Source of the DNA: Echinarachnius parma
Lineage: Eukaryota > Echinodermata > Echinoidea > Clypeasteroida > Echinarachniidae
Assembly: GCA_037951105.1 (NCBI GenBank)
Contig: JBAMJV010003993.1
Span: 248,001-312,000, forward strand
Length of the DNA stretch: 64,000 bases
Reading direction: 5' to 3'
Shown: piece by piece, positions 1 to 13,009 of the stretch
How positions within the stretch are numbered: position 1 is the first letter of the stretch
Layout: each line of letters starts with the position of its first letter
Position numbers and translations under genes: made by a program
Notes under the pieces: model-generated
Database searches by the model: none
The model's input: the letters and a program-made list of their open reading frames with translations, nothing else
Told to the model about the DNA's origin: nothing

Positions 1-3000
1 CTTGACAATGTCAATGTGATCCGACACGTGACCATCTAGGACGTAGTACTCCTTGGCTTCGTTGATCCACTTCTGAGCAGGCAGGAAGAGGCAACGAGCC
101 TGAATAAACAAACATAAACATGGAGAACATTCAACCATTTACATGGGTTTAGAATATACATTGAATTTAATTCATCATTTATTCACAATTTTATCAAATA
201 CAATGACAAAGAACATCAATTGCAATAAAAACCACACAATTAATACAAATTATGAGAATGAGGAGACAGCTAAAAAGAGCAAAACAGCCGATTTCCACTT
301 TTACACATGTACATAAAGTCCTAGCTTGCTTTTTTCTTCGTTGTGAACAAAAATGGTTAGCTAAAAACCTCAATATCAGATATGGTTCTTTACTTTTAAA
401 TAGTTAGTTACCAAGTGTCAAACTTTTCACTCCCTCACTAGATGAATTTCAACGTACCTCATCAAATATCTGCACAACCCTGTCTGGCACCTGTATCAGT
501 TATCCACATACATATTATTATAGTCCTAGATTGAATGTATTTTTGCCTGTATTTAGAACATTCTCGCGAAATATCTTCTCTAATTTGAATAAACCTGAAA
601 CCTAAATATCTGATATGATTTAACTGTTGAATGGTCAGTGACTAAGTGTCATTCATACTTGGCACTGCCTCACTAGACAGGAAAAAGATTCACGGAAAAC
701 ACTCTGTCCCTCTGATAGGATGGCAAAATGGAGGTCGAGTGTATGAGACAGTCGCACCTCATGCACGCTAAGAACCTAGTCTACTTCTCAAAAAGAGTAG
801 GGTGTTAACCTCGTTGACATCACAACTAGAATAACTGCGAAAATCTTCAGCATTGAAGGAGGCAGTTTATTAGGAAGAAGATTGCAACGTACCTCATCAA
901 ATGTCTGCACCACCCTGTCTGGCACCTGCCCCTCCAGCGATGTCAGCTCCAGAGACTCAAAACGCTCGGCCAACTTATCCACATCATCATCCTCCACTGT
1001 CTGCTCATCCTGATTGGTAGATGGCGCTATTGCATTGTGGTTGGCACCGCCCGATGTGCTTGGTTCATTTTCCTGCTCCCTGCAGTATAACAGAAAGAAT
1101 TAAAGGGGAGTGAAATGCTGGAATTTTCGCATACTGTAACTGATAAGTGCATAATTCCTGTCACTTCTAGTCCGATATTTCCTCATGGGTATCACTTAAT
1201 AATGGAAATAATCCATGTATTTGAAACCACTATAATCTGTCTTGACTGACCACTGGAGGCTGCCATGTCTTTCAACTGTTCCATATGAAACGTTATCCGA
1301 GCACATTTGAGCGATCACTTACAAAAGCGGGTTACATAACCACTGACATAGCAGCAGATTCAACAACAGCGGTTACATAACCCACTTTTGTTAATGCATG
1401 CTCACATGCGCTCGGATGACGTTTCATATTTTGAGATTACTCAATGTAGTTGATCTATTTGGTCCGGTTTTAGAAACCCTTTCATTTTTATGGGTAAAAG
1501 AAGGGGGCATCCAAGTCTGCGCACCAATTTTCAAAATGGCTGCAACAGCCTGCAAATAAAATGTGCATAGTTGTCTAGTAGCTAGACCAACTAAGGGATA
1601 CAGAAAATGTGGTCTTCATAAACAGTTGGCCTTTGCTGACAAGCTAATTTACAAGCTGACCGTTTCCTTTGGAGTCATGATTAGATCTGACTTGCAACCC
1701 ATGGCACCTCATATTTTATTGAGCATTGCCCAGAACTCACTTTGAGTACTGGAGCAGACAGATGCAGTACTTGATCCAGCAGCGACTGATGTCTGCCTTG
1801 CGACTCTTGATGTTTTCCTCCCAAGCCTCGATGTCATCCCGCTCCATCTCAGACTCGGTGATTGGCTTGTTTTCCGCCTCAGAGAAGATGCGAGTCGCGC
1901 TAGCTGCACATACAAAAGAGTTTTTAAAGAATAAAATTTGTTTATCTAAACAAACTTGTAAATGTGTTTTTTTCATGTACATAAAATATGCTTTGTTTAC
2001 TAAAATATTATCCTCTCAAACCATCAAGTCATCACACTACATAGCTCTTACTGACTGCAAGGTTTCATGAGTAGTTGTGACCGCACTATTAAATGATGTG
2101 TTACATTTTAAAATGAACCGCTGATTTACCCTCATTTTCATGGTAAACTAACTGGAAGTTCAAATATGAACAAGATAAAAAAATCAGTAAAAGAGTTATA
2201 CTGGACAAAAATACATAACGAAGATCAAAAAAAGGAAATTACTTACCTAAACAATGTCTGGCTTGTGTGTAGTCATCTTGAGTGATGTAATACTGGGATA
2301 GTGTAGCGCAGTTGAGTGCCCAGTCTATGGGATCATACTGGTTGGTCTCTAGCTGTCTCTGTAGAGTCATATGGCAGTACTTGGCAGCCTGCAAATACAA
2401 GAACATGTTGATCCTTAGTCTTATACATGTAATACTGGGATAGTGTAGCGCAGTTGACAGCCCAGTCTATGGGATCATACTGGTTGGTCTCTAGCTGTCT
2501 CTGTAGAGTCATATGGCAGTACTTGGCAGCCTGCAAATACAAGAGCAAGTTATTCTCTTAATATGTCATAATGAGATAGTATAGCGCAGCCAGAGTTAAG
2601 CCACTCAAAGTAGCTTTTTACTTTCACTTTTTCCAGACATTAATTTTGTGAGTATTTAAAAATTAAATGTGGCATAAAACCAAAGTTACAGCAAAATGAG
2701 AGAAATTCCAGGGAAATTGTTAAAGATCAGGAGAGCGAGTTCCAGCGTTTGAAAAATGGGAGAACTAGCCTTTGTTGAACAAAATGGCTCGTCAGTGTCT
2801 AGGCACCTTCCTTGCACTGGTTGGAGACTCACTCTGATTCTTCATATGGCAACAAAATTATGGAAGATATTTCTTCTCTGCGAGTATGGTCATACTTTGT
2901 ATTTTCAATGATTATTATTTGTTATATAGTGTATATCAAATGTTGTATTGTTTCATGATGCAATACATGGTATCTGTTGGTATATTTATGTATCAAGCCC

Positions 3001-6000
3001 TGGAACGATGAATCTAGTCTCCTCTCAAGACTGCTTTTCTCTTCCTCCTTCTTATAAGCCTGTGCTAGATAGTAGAGGGTCAGTGTGCAGCATTTCTCTT
3101 GTCCATGTACAAAGTAAATAAGACATGTAACTGTGCGCGCATAAAGTCGGGCTTCTAGTTATAAACAAGTGATTAGTTTGTTGATTCATAATTCAATGTT
3201 CTTACCAGTGTTTTCTCTTCCTCCTTCTCATAGACCTGTGCTAGATAGTAGAGAGTCAGTGTGTAGCAGTTCTCAAATTATTATTACTATCATTATTGAA
3301 TGTCAAGCCCTGAAACTATGAATCTAGTCTCATTTCAAGACTGCTTTTCTTACCAGTGTTTTCTCTTCCTCCTTCTCGTACACCTGTGCAAGGTAGTAGA
3401 GAGTCAGCGTGTAGCAGTTCTCAAACTGTCTCTCCCGCTCATGCTCCGACGCCTCGTTGCCTTCAGATGAAAATAACCTACAAAATAAACAGACAATTTT
3501 GAAATTGTAAACCTTCAACCTAACATTACCATAGTTAAACTTTGGAAAATGTCTTTAGGAACAACATTTGTATTACCTAAACTGATCCTTAGTTTAACCT
3601 TGTCAAATTCAACCAAAATCATTTGGAGCTTTCACGTTGGCTTGTTTGGCTTATGATAGCAGAAGAATGAAATGAGCTTTGATTTTTCACACATCTCCTA
3701 TACTTCTTCTTGCATCTATTTCCATAAAAAAAGTATGTGTTTGTACATTCCCATATTTCTAGAGAAGTTCTTTCCCAGGATTTAATCCCATCTCCATTTC
3801 TTTTTACCATTGTTGTTGTTGTTTTTATTTGGGGGGTTACAAAATGGAAATGGTATCATTAAAATGATGTATTTCCCATGTGACAATAACTCATGTGGAA
3901 ATGGGCCGAGGATCAGCTCACTTTCCACAACAAGTATGCTTTCCATTCCGATATATCAAGAGACATCTGTTCATATGCTTTTACCCAACTTGCAATATGA
4001 AATGGTCCTCTCATACCATGTTGTATTCGTATTACCAATAGAAGCATGTAACTGATTTTGTTTTTTTCAAATTTCCCTTTTGTTAAAACGATTGAAGTGT
4101 TTGGATTGTTAATTATCCACTGGATAATCATAACCATGTACAAAGTCAGTGGAATAAGTTAGGGAATATCACTTTGCATTTTTACTCATTACTCGGCCAA
4201 ATCTCACATCCATTTAACGTGAAATTTTCACAAAATACTCAAGAGGACATATCAAATCACAAAACTACACATTTTAACAACCTTTTTATCACTTTCTACA
4301 CATGCCAACAAAGTTACTAGATCCCTTTAATATTTCCCATGTGGGTGACATGATACTTACTCATGCACGGTGTGTGGGGAAGACCCGACCTCTTTCTTGA
4401 ATGTCTTGAACACATCTTGAGCTTCCTGGTGACAAAAACACACAGGGAGGGAAATATGAAAATATATTGAACCAAAATAATAAGAAAAGATTGAAAACCT
4501 TGAATCAATTTTTGCTTCATCCTACATCTGTTCTCATCAAACTCATAATTCTTCCTTTTTATAGTAATGGTTACAGTAAAATTATGTGCAAATATACAAG
4601 TTTATTTTCATGTCAATATACTTGTGTATCTTGAAATGTGTACATTTATGTGTATATCTTCTTTCTGTTTGGTATAAAGTAAAGAACTTTTAGAATATCA
4701 AACTTTTTATGAAGAACAAAAGAAAAGAGGGTGATTCTTACCTTGAGAAATATCATACATTTTGCGTAATCTCTTCTTGCACTCCATAGAATAGCCAACT
4801 GGAAAAGAGTAAGAAGCACAATTATCAATGTCAATGTCAGTGATTAAGAGTAAAACAAAACATGGGTATTCAAGCTTAATTTCACTTACATGATACAAAA
4901 AAAACATTTAACAGATTTAACCAATTTAAAACATTTTGTGAGATTTTATGTTACTCTTGACAAATAACACTTTATTATACTTTATAAACAATCCTAATAC
5001 ATTTGTTCTCAGTAGCAGCACAAACAAAATCTGGACAATGATCATGAGCGAGCAAGTTGTGTACTAACTAAACATACTGCTCATAGAAAGAAAAGTTGAA
5101 CATTTCATTTTTAAATACAGATTATACGTTTAAAACACAGTTTCATGCCACATACTGTTCTTAGGGTCAATTTCTCAAACAATTTGATAATACAATATGG
5201 TTTTCAGATTTAACCAAAATCTGAAAAAGTAATTAAAAAATCTGGAATTCCACATTAATATGGAAAACTTGCATCCCTGTAAACTGACCTGGTTCAATGT
5301 GTTGAGTGCTATGGACACACATCTACGATCCTGTCTGTATTCCTTCGTGATGTCATTGGCCTTGGTCAGGTGCTCATGACCAGAAGAAGTCTCCTCCGTC
5401 TCAACAAAGTTGACTCCAAGCTGGTACTGGATCAGGGCTAGTCGGAACAGCAGCTCTACACCCAAAAAAAGAAAGGTTACATTATAACACTTTTGAGTTC
5501 CAGGGATTTACAGCTCTATGGCATTTGTGTGTATTAAGCAGTGTGAATATGCAACATTGCCACTCAATGGCCCGTTGCAGAAAGAGATACAATTGATTGT
5601 AAGTTACAATTAATTGTAAGTCAGAAAATGTGCGCGTTTCAACCAATCATTACAATAAATATTATTGTAACTTATAATCGAGTGTATCTGTTTCCACAAC
5701 AGGGCCATGGAGTTAATAGCTTACAATTACTGATCAGTTAACAAACTTGAACAAAGCTCTGGACCTTCCTGAGTTTCCCTACAATTTATATATCACAGTG
5801 AGTTAGCAGTTTTAAATATTATTCTCTTTTATTTTGTTAAAATAGTACTCTATGTGCTAATTAAAAAAACATGACACCAAAACAATATCTCACTCTACTA
5901 ACATCTAAAATCTCTACTCTAATTATAAATTGTATCATTTCATTGGAATCTCAATCTCAACCAAGCAGTAATTTTACTGCAAATTTGTAATTATAAATCC

Positions 6001-7768
6001 AACTGGGCAATCAAATATAAAATATCTCTTTGAATCTTTGTAAAAGTTTTCTTTCTTTGGGGGCTATGATGCTATCCAATACTGCTTTTACTTGCACCAA
6101 CATAATCATCAATAATTTGAGGATTAATGAAGGCATAATTTGACTTTGACAAACCCATTGCAGAAAGAGATGCAATCGATAGTATCTCTTTGTGGCCGGG
6201 AGCACGATCATGACCCTGGACCAGCCCTAGTTCCACTGATCTCTGGATATACTTGTGTAATTCTTTATGGTTGAATAAGTAAGGGCGGTATATGTACGCT
6301 CTGCTACGTTCTGCTGATGTATATGTCATTCCAGCATATTGACATCGGTGAGTTAGAGCCAATGATGCTAATTACCATGGTAAATGTCACTGGTCCGTAA
6401 TCAGGCCTGGGCCCAGGTCACTAAGAAATAAAAATTATTTTGCGCCTCACTCTAAAAAGTTTGACTGAATATTTTACCCTTGGAGTCGTTGCCATCATCC
6501 TGGGAGTTCTCCAGTTCCTTCCTGATGTCATGCAGGATTGCTCTGGCCTTGTACTTAGACCTGAAGGGATCTGTCTCTGGGTCATTCTTGGAGTCCTAGA
6601 CCAACATGTAACATGAACAATGTAATATAATTTCTTGATAATGATAATAAATGTTTTTTTTTTATATTGCATTTCGTTAATGTAACTGTACATCAATGTG
6701 ATTTACAATAACAAAGAGAAAACAAACATTTTACAATCAATGCAAGCAATCTGAATTGAGAAAATACATAATACAGGAAATGATCAATTCAACATTATTT
6801 GTTTACAAATAATTCTTCAATCATAATACTGTAATATAATTTGTTTTGGACAAAAGGAATCACTTTACAAATATTTAATTTTTTCTGATAATATATTTCT
6901 GATTGTTTTGCTCATCCGAACTAAATTGACTCTGGATTACAAAGATAATGATCCCACACATAGCTACATTACAATAGCGTTGTGCGGAGATCAACCTCTT
7001 CCGCCTGCTGCACTATCCAACACAAAAACATGGAAAGAGCTCCTTTTTCGGCCAATTTCTCCCTCCATTTACCAGCAAACTTTATTTTATGTGATCCACA
7101 ATTCATATACTTTGATAATAATTACCGACTCTGTTGTTTTGAAGACCGCAAAATGTAGGGGAAAAAAAATTATTTCCCGTCCGTTTTCCTTGCGTCCTAA
7201 AAGTAGTAAAACACAGTGTTCAACTGTTGGAACGGTACAGTTTACGAATGGGCGGTATGCTTATCTCCAGCGTATTAGCGTAATTACGTGTAAATGGTCC
7301 AACTGATTGAACCATTTACTTTAGTAGATGTGAATCGTGTAAAAATGTGGTTAAGAAATAAATTCTGGTACGATTTATTTTGTTTTCTGTAGCAGTGTAG
7401 GCAAAAAAACAGTCTGATGAAAATGCATAGCTTTGCGTCAGAACGTTTGTATACCATGTAAACAAAAATGTGCAAATGATAAAAGTTAAATGTCTCTACA
7501 AACGTTATTCTGAACTAATACTTCGTACTTCTGCGACGACATTACCTTATTTGGTAAATACGCTCGCAACACAACACACACACATTTGAAGGTATGGGAC
7601 TGATGAATTCTTTTACAATTGAAATACGTATCAAATTAGATGTATTCGTCTGCATTTAATCCGTTTATTTTTCAAAATGGGTTACTATACATCATCACTT
7701 ACCTCTTCTGATAATTTTCTAGCATCTGCGTACTTCGTATTAATCTCTTCACGGCTGAAGCTGGCCAT
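1..7768 (-). CDS. KIFBP: KIF-binding protein, 5' ten coding exons (partial gene)
   Basis: Spliced minus-strand gene; coding exons in order 7768-7703, 6595-6478, 5455-5289, 4798-4742, 4425-4361, 3477-3354, 2388-2247, 1903-1741, 1079-893 and 99-1 (continuing off the window). Every junction has AG/GT sites and the phases chain without a break, giving about 396 residues of a family protein of roughly 620. The start is the ATG at 7768 (MASFSREEINTKYADARKL). Recognisable family blocks include LAILWSARRDY, TLTLYYLAQVYEKEEEKTL, AAKYCHMTLQRQLE, IDWALNCATLSQYYI, DISRCWIKYCICLLQ, and the terminal ARCLFLPAQKWINEAKEYYV. KIFBP is a cytoplasmic TPR-like helical protein that binds kinesin motor domains and is needed for axonal microtubule organisation (family knowledge). 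Oddities: exons corresponding to 3477-3354, 2388-2247 and 1079-893 have partial copies nearby. Exon boundaries are read by eye; identity is very likely. Confidence 0.93.
458..495 (-). pseudogene. Partial copy of the 3' end of KIFBP exon 1079-893
   Basis: About 38 bp matches the last codons of the exon ending at 893 (VVQ.FDE) and keeps the donor GTACGT. Neighbouring intron sequence is duplicated too: the stretch before 458 resembles that at about 600-680, including the phrase around 'ccctcactaga'. No acceptor-side half exists, so it cannot be an exon alone. It is best read as a remnant of a tandem segmental duplication. Confidence 0.7.
1282..1430. mobile_element. Palindromic MITE in KIFBP intron
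   Basis: About 149 bp folds on itself. The left end ATATGAAACGTTATCCGAGC and the right end GCTCGGATGACGTTTCATAT are near-perfect inverted repeats, and pairing continues inward past the GGGTTACATAACC blocks. There is no coding capacity. This is a non-autonomous DNA element by structure; the superfamily is not evident. Confidence 0.7.
2429..2530 (-). pseudogene. Partial tandem copy of KIFBP exon 2388-2247, lacking its donor
   Basis: The copy begins with the same acceptor (TATTTGCAG) and repeats the first roughly 100 nt of the exon almost perfectly (AAKYCHMTLQRQLE to LSQYY). It then diverges into ATGTATAAGACTAAGG and runs straight into the acceptor of the true exon. One base change turns ALN into AVN. 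With no donor it could only be used by skipping to the next acceptor, so it is probably non-functional. A still fainter third trace lies at 2568-2592. Confidence 0.8.
2994..3277 (-). pseudogene. Two partial tandem copies of KIFBP exon 3477-3354
   Basis: 3206-3277 repeats the 3' half of the exon with its donor (CACTG/GTAAG). About 3037-3100 repeats it again but has lost the donor. The older copy carries the downstream intron phrase 'caagccctg.aac.atgaatctagtct', also seen at 3304-3330, so the duplications include intron. Neither copy has the acceptor half of the exon. They are degraded duplications, not evidently spliced. Confidence 0.7.
4003..4326. mobile_element. Truncated F4 TTAA MITE in KIFBP intron
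   Basis: Matches the right-hand three quarters of the roughly 380 bp family seen intact at 39384-39771 and 54050-54427 (shared phrases TTGTTGTATTCGTATT, CAAATTTCCCTTT, CAAAGTTACTAGATCCCT). The right end abuts TTAA at 4327-4330. The left terminus is missing or too diverged to see. Confidence 0.7.
5569..5706. mobile_element. GTTGCAG-type palindromic MITE
   Basis: Short inverted-repeat element with ends GGCCCGTTGCAGAAAGAG and a mirrored, slightly decayed ...CAACAGGGCC. Internal inverted blocks centre on TTGTAAGTTACAAT and its complement. Same family as 36191-36357 and the copies inside the palindrome at 44.7-47.0 kb. A fragment also sits near 6155-6185. Confidence 0.7.
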
Positions 7769-8770
7769 GTTTAGGGCTGATTTGTCAAGCTATATCACTG
7801 ATTCACTCGTGTACGTACTCGCTGATTATAGGGTGTATTGCTCAAAATCAACGAACGTTGAGGGCGTATAACACTTGCGTGTTGCCTCGAGGAAGGTCAA
7901 CTCGAATTATTTTTTGTGACCACTTGAAGGGCGCCCCAGTTGACAGTAACGTTTTTCCGTAGATTGTAGATTTGATACACCAACCAGAAGTCCGATTTTG
8001 TACAGATTGACACTGAACATATAATTTTTTCTGGACATTTCATCAGATATGTGAAATGTAACCAAAATTGGTCATTCAAATTAATTTTTTAATAAAAGAA
8101 GTTACACCGGCATTCCTAAGTTATTACACATATTTGGCATTTCAACTGTGTGTACAAATCACAATAGTGACTGAGCCTTTTAAAATAGCAGACGACAACG
8201 TACAGCTGTTGAACGGCGGAATCCAACTTTCACAAAATAGTAAGTCGATTTTATTTTAAAATGCTGTAATACCTTATTTTATAGATTGTGTCTAATTGTC
8301 ATCATGTCAACAATTTGATTGAAATAATATCTGAAACTAGTTTGTGAGTTCATTTTCATTAGGCCTATTAATTTGAAAGAAATATTTGGAAGTGGACCTG
8401 GTCTGAGGGCGGGTCGCGGCTGGAATAGATCGACAAATCTTTTGTTTTTGTGGCATCTTTTAACATTTAATTTCAGTCTCTTACTGTCGGCCATTCTATT
8501 ACTAAAATAACCAGTAAAATAGGCAATGAAAACGATTCATTTTGTCGATCGATCTAACTCTAAGACCGAATAATGGATGGCAACAAAGACATGCAAGTGC
8601 TGAACTTCTAAAAGTAAAAGTCGGTAACTTCACCGGCTTTGCCTTTGCCGGTGCCGGTGGGCTAGAACTAGAAGTGAGCCACGGCCACGCCGGTCTTGTC
8701 GCGTCGGCAGGCGAAGCTAGGCTAAGGTGTCACTCTCTCATACTCGGCTTCTCTGGCCGTCTCGGCAATC
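7769..8770 (-). promoter_or_regulatory. Probable KIFBP 5' flank / CpG-richer promoter region
   Basis: Sequence immediately upstream of the KIFBP start codon. 8600-8765 is much richer in GC and CpG than its surroundings, as expected for an invertebrate promoter region. No TATA or initiator can be assigned confidently. Most of this block reappears in inverted, diverged form at 13010-13830. Confidence 0.35.
7800..8765 (+). repeat. Left arm of a large inverted repeat
   Basis: Pairs with 13010-13830. Conserved segments include the inverted equivalents of TACAAAATCGGACTTCTGGT, GTTACTGTCAACTGGGGCGC and GCCCTCAACGTTCGTTG, plus the CpG-rich block containing TCGCCTGCCG..GACCGGCGT. Identity appears to be roughly 80-85% in the best stretches. 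Confidence 0.75.
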
Positions 8771-9556
8771 TGGACTAATAATTATACTCGGCCTTAAAAC
8801 GATGGTTTGTCATCTACCTTAGATACTCCAAGAACCGGTAATGTTTAATCACATTAATTAGATTTAGACTTAGAGAGATCAGTTGACTTGTCCTAGCATA
8901 TTTCAATGATTTATTAATCATTGATTTTTATTGCGGTCCCGACTCCTACCTGGCCCTGGTTAATAATAATTTATTTAAATTTAAATTAAAAACAAGAAAG
9001 ATTCCGAGAGTGAGAGACTGACCCTAGGCCTGGCTAATTGTTTTCGTCCAGCCACTGCACTGACATTCAATTTGTTCGCAAACACATGCCAGCCCCAGAC
9101 TGGAAAGCATTAATTCACATTTTTATCTGATGTTTTTGTTCAACCCCTTATTCTGATTGCACGTTTATGATGTATCGTTTGTAGCCCATTCTAAATCATT
9201 GATGACAATACAAAATGATGGACCAAGAAATGTCTAAGTAATAAAAAAAACTTCTTTTCAAGGATTTTTTTGTAACGTTTACTTAACTGGCTCTTGACTG
9301 AAAAGTAAATGTAGTACCTAATCATCAGTTTAAACACTAAAGTCAATCAATCAATTTTGCATTTTTAAACTGAGACTTTGCAGGAGCTCGTTTGTCATTT
9401 CACTGTTTTCAGGAGCTAATTACTAATTTGCACTCTCTGAACAGATGTATTTTTTTTACTATTTTGGTCTAGTATTTTCATTCCACATCAAGAACATGTT
9501 AGTGAAATTAAGTGAATATTTTTTCTTATGAATGTTATATTTTTTTCATCTCATAG

Positions 9557-9689
9557 CAATATTTTGAGGATGTGGTTCAACAAGGACTGGCGACTGGTGA
9601 TAGGCTGGTGTTACAGTGGTACTTCAGGATTACTTATCTGCCGGTTCTTTACTCGCTATGCACAGCTAGTCAGCTATCCACAGGCACAG
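9557..9689 (+). other. Weak plus-strand exon candidate
   Basis: A 133-nt segment bounded by a pyrimidine-rich acceptor (TTTTTTTCATCTCATAG) and a CAG/GTATTC donor. It is open in two frames (FEDVVQQGLATGDRLVLQWY or MWFNKDWRLVIGWCYSGTSG). I do not recognise either product. A second candidate lies at 10266-10350. This could be a divergent gene sharing the CpG-rich promoter, or chance. Confidence 0.2.
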
Positions 9690-10265
9690 GTATTCTTTCT
9701 ACTAAAATTTAATCATCCCATTCATTTTTTTGGTGCAGGATTCTTTTTTTTTCTTCATAGGTTAGCTTTTTCCCCGTTATTTATAATTACGTATTAATTT
9801 GGATAAGAGGAATAATTAAGGCCATTCAAGTTTTTCTTTTCATATTTTGAATTCATTATTTATTGGTATTATACATCCTAACTATCTCGGAGATCAACTT
9901 CTCAGTGAATTTATTTATTGGTTTGTGGCAATGAATGATTAAACTTTAAGCTATATAATTCAAGCAAATTTCTTCATTGTGTTCAATATCATTTGTCACC
10001 TTCTTATTCAATTTATTTGCATGTTTTGGTAATTTTTGTTGATAACTTTTATTACTCTACATGCTTTTTGAGGTCAAGACAATTTATTTTAAAGTTTATA
10101 AAGTTTTATTAATATTAACTCATTCATGACTGTTCCCTAAAAATACTCCACTCTGTTTTCCATGGACTCGAGAATATGTTATACCAAAATCAATAAATGA
10201 AAGTGCAATTGCTATCTATAGTCTAACATTCTTTCTCTGTGTGTGTTTGCATTCTTTAATTACAG

Positions 10266-10350
10266 ATCTTCGGACTATAGGAGCATGACAGATCACCATG
10301 GATGTTACTTGGTAGAGTTCACAAGCAATGGACAAGCCATGCTATATCAG
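10266..10350 (+). other. Weak plus-strand exon candidate
   Basis: An 85-nt segment after TTTAATTACAG and before CAG/GTACCT, open in one frame (SSDYRSMTDHHGCYLVEFTS). That frame does not chain with either open frame of 9557-9689. Joined in the other phases it would terminate within eight codons, so it could equally be a terminal exon or noise. Confidence 0.18.
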
Positions 10351-13009
10351 GTACCTCGTTATAATGAAGTTTGGTATAAAAAGGTTCCACTGTAACAAAA
10401 TTAGGCATTCCTAATTCTTTTAAATCCAAACATATGGGAACTGATCAGAAATAAATTAATTTAATGAAAGTGAGCAAAGAAAAATAGGCTTATGATTCTA
10501 CCTAAGACCTGTCAATTGCTTTACTGTGTTCTAACCCGCACTGAGCTAGAATGCATCTCATAGTGGTACTTTCCTGAACCCGTCTAGTATGTGCATTGAG
10601 GAAGAATCTTTGAAGGAGTGCCATGTAGCTCAGAGGTTAGAGACTTATAGAGCATGACCTTGCAAAAGTTGACGTCTCTAGTCATTTTAGTTGGTGAAAT
10701 CATTTGCAGTGATAAAGAATTAAAATGATGCAAGAAAAATTATATTTCCATAATCTAATTTCCTCAGGCTCATTTCTTTTCTATTCTGAATCTATATTAT
10801 AGATTTCCATTTTCCTCATGGTCAAGTTAAAAGAAAAATGATAAAATCGCCCCATAACAAAATTGATTGAATCACTTTCATTGTAGGCAAACCTGAATAG
10901 ATGTAATATTTTGTTTGTGAAAATTGATCATTATTATAGTGGAACCTCTTTATAAGGAGACCTGTTATCACATAAGTTACCTGATAATGATATAGTGAGG
11001 TAATTGCTTTAAACCCAAGGCTATCTGAGAACCATCATGCTCGTTATAACAAGGTTTCACTTTACAGATTGGTAAAAGATCTTAGTTAGACTGATGAAAT
11101 GGCTGTTACAACCTTTTGTTATTTCAAGATCTGAATTTTAAAAATGTTCCCAGGTATTTTCTGTAGTATATTATTAGGGTCTTTTTCTTCCGTTTGGTAC
11201 AGTCCACCAGCGCGGTGTATTTTCGTAGGAAAACCCAGACTAGTTGCAGTCTAGACAATTCTAGATTTGCCTAACTGAATGTAGGTCAAACAGTGACCTG
11301 TTGTTGTACTTGTAAACAACATAAACTATGTAGACTGCAATTGCATTGTACATGTGATGTGCATGGGTTGCATGCATAGCTTTAGGCATGCACTTTCTGT
11401 ATACAACCAGAGTGTATATAACCAGTGTGTACATGTTACAAGCTGATTTTCATATACTCTCCCAATGAGTTCAATAAACGATGCATGAAAGAATGCATTC
11501 TTAACTGAAACGAATGGTGCGGTGTGTAATTATTGGTGGTTTAGACGACCAGCCTTCAATTTACCTCAACATGCATGCAGAGATTACATTTCCAAGCCCC
11601 TTCTCAGGCTAGCTTTAAAAACATTTTTTTTCTTCATATTATAATTATCTCTCAAGTCTCAACCATTTGCTTTGTCTTTCAAAAAGAGGACATCATGTTT
11701 AAATCTATTCAACTCTCACTCATTCATTTGATTTACAGTCAAATTAAAATGTATTACAAACTTGGTCTCGGTGTGTAGATAAATAGATTCATGCAAAAGC
11801 CACATTTTTATCAATGAATGGTTTACTTTCATTTTCTGCTTGCATCCATCTACAACTTTCAATATTGCAAACAAAATAATCTATGAAATATCATAATTCA
11901 AGAACAAATCTTATTACTTTGGTATCTAATGTTTATTTCTTATTTTTAAATTGAAGCTAAATGAGAGATATTTGTTATTTTGTTGGCACACTGATTGTGG
12001 TGATAATGGTTAGTGGATGATGTTGAGTGTCATGGTGGAATTCCTGATTGGAGAGATCCTCTTAACTAACAGGGTATATGAAGTGTGGCATGATAGTCTT
12101 ATATTTCCCCTTCAGGTCAGGATATTTTTGTCAAATCATTGCAAAACATGTATGTTTTACTATTTTGACCCCCTACTGTTAAATGATTAGTTGAAAGGTG
12201 GCTATGATTGATGGTGATTAAAGAAATTGATGTAAATTATTTTGTTTTGATAAATGGTGCATAGTCTTCAAGCCTGAAGCTGCACTTTATTGGAAGAGGA
12301 ATAAGACATCGACATCTATTCACTGGAATATTAAATGCTTGATTCTGGACCACCCCCATCCTTTACCCAAATGGGAAACACAATGGAAGTATTATGCCAG
12401 TTTCCTTTTACGCTGCCTAGCTTCCTTTTGTTGTTGTTGAGTTCCTGGAGTAAAGATTTACAAAATAATTCTATCTATTTTAGGCATTAAACCCCCTTTA
12501 CATCTACAATGCAATCATGACCACATATTCAATGAAAGATAATAAAGGGGTTCAAATAAGTAAGCCTAACACTCCTACAGAATGAACACCATGTTTATTG
12601 TGGCTAATTTCTCCCCACTCATGATCATACTGGTTGATGCAGGCAACTATGTACATGCCTTTGGGGTTGGATAGTCTTATACCCCCCCCCCCCCCCCCCC
12701 CACTATTACCCCAAATAAGGGCTTAAGGCTAAGACCTATCTAAATATAGGGCCTACCCTAGCCTGCCTAGGCTACGTCTAAGCTAGACATTTCTTTTTTT
12801 AACTTGACCAACAAAAACAGGTATCAAATTCAAGCGAGTAAAAAGGTCCAATAGTCAATACAAGACTCAAAGATTGAGGTGAAATCTCCAAGAACAAGAC
12901 TAATTTACATGATTTGGGTTGGAATTGATAAACTGGATCTCCTTCAATAATGATACAAAGTAATGATACAAAGTAGGCCATACATTATATAAGGTAAAAA
13001 TAAAACCAC
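10351..13009. other. AT-rich region with little recognisable content
   Basis: No convincing exon. A tRNA-like SINE scrap (GTAGCTCAGAGGTTAGAG) sits near 10628, just upstream. A C homopolymer of about 20 lies at 12682-12702. The rest is AT-rich unique-looking sequence, probably the loop of the inverted repeat 7800-13830. Confidence 0.5.

Noticed and set aside
6908-7306. 132-codon plus-strand open frame in KIFBP intron 1
   Set aside because: No recognisable domain, unremarkable composition, and antisense to a confident intron. Most likely chance.
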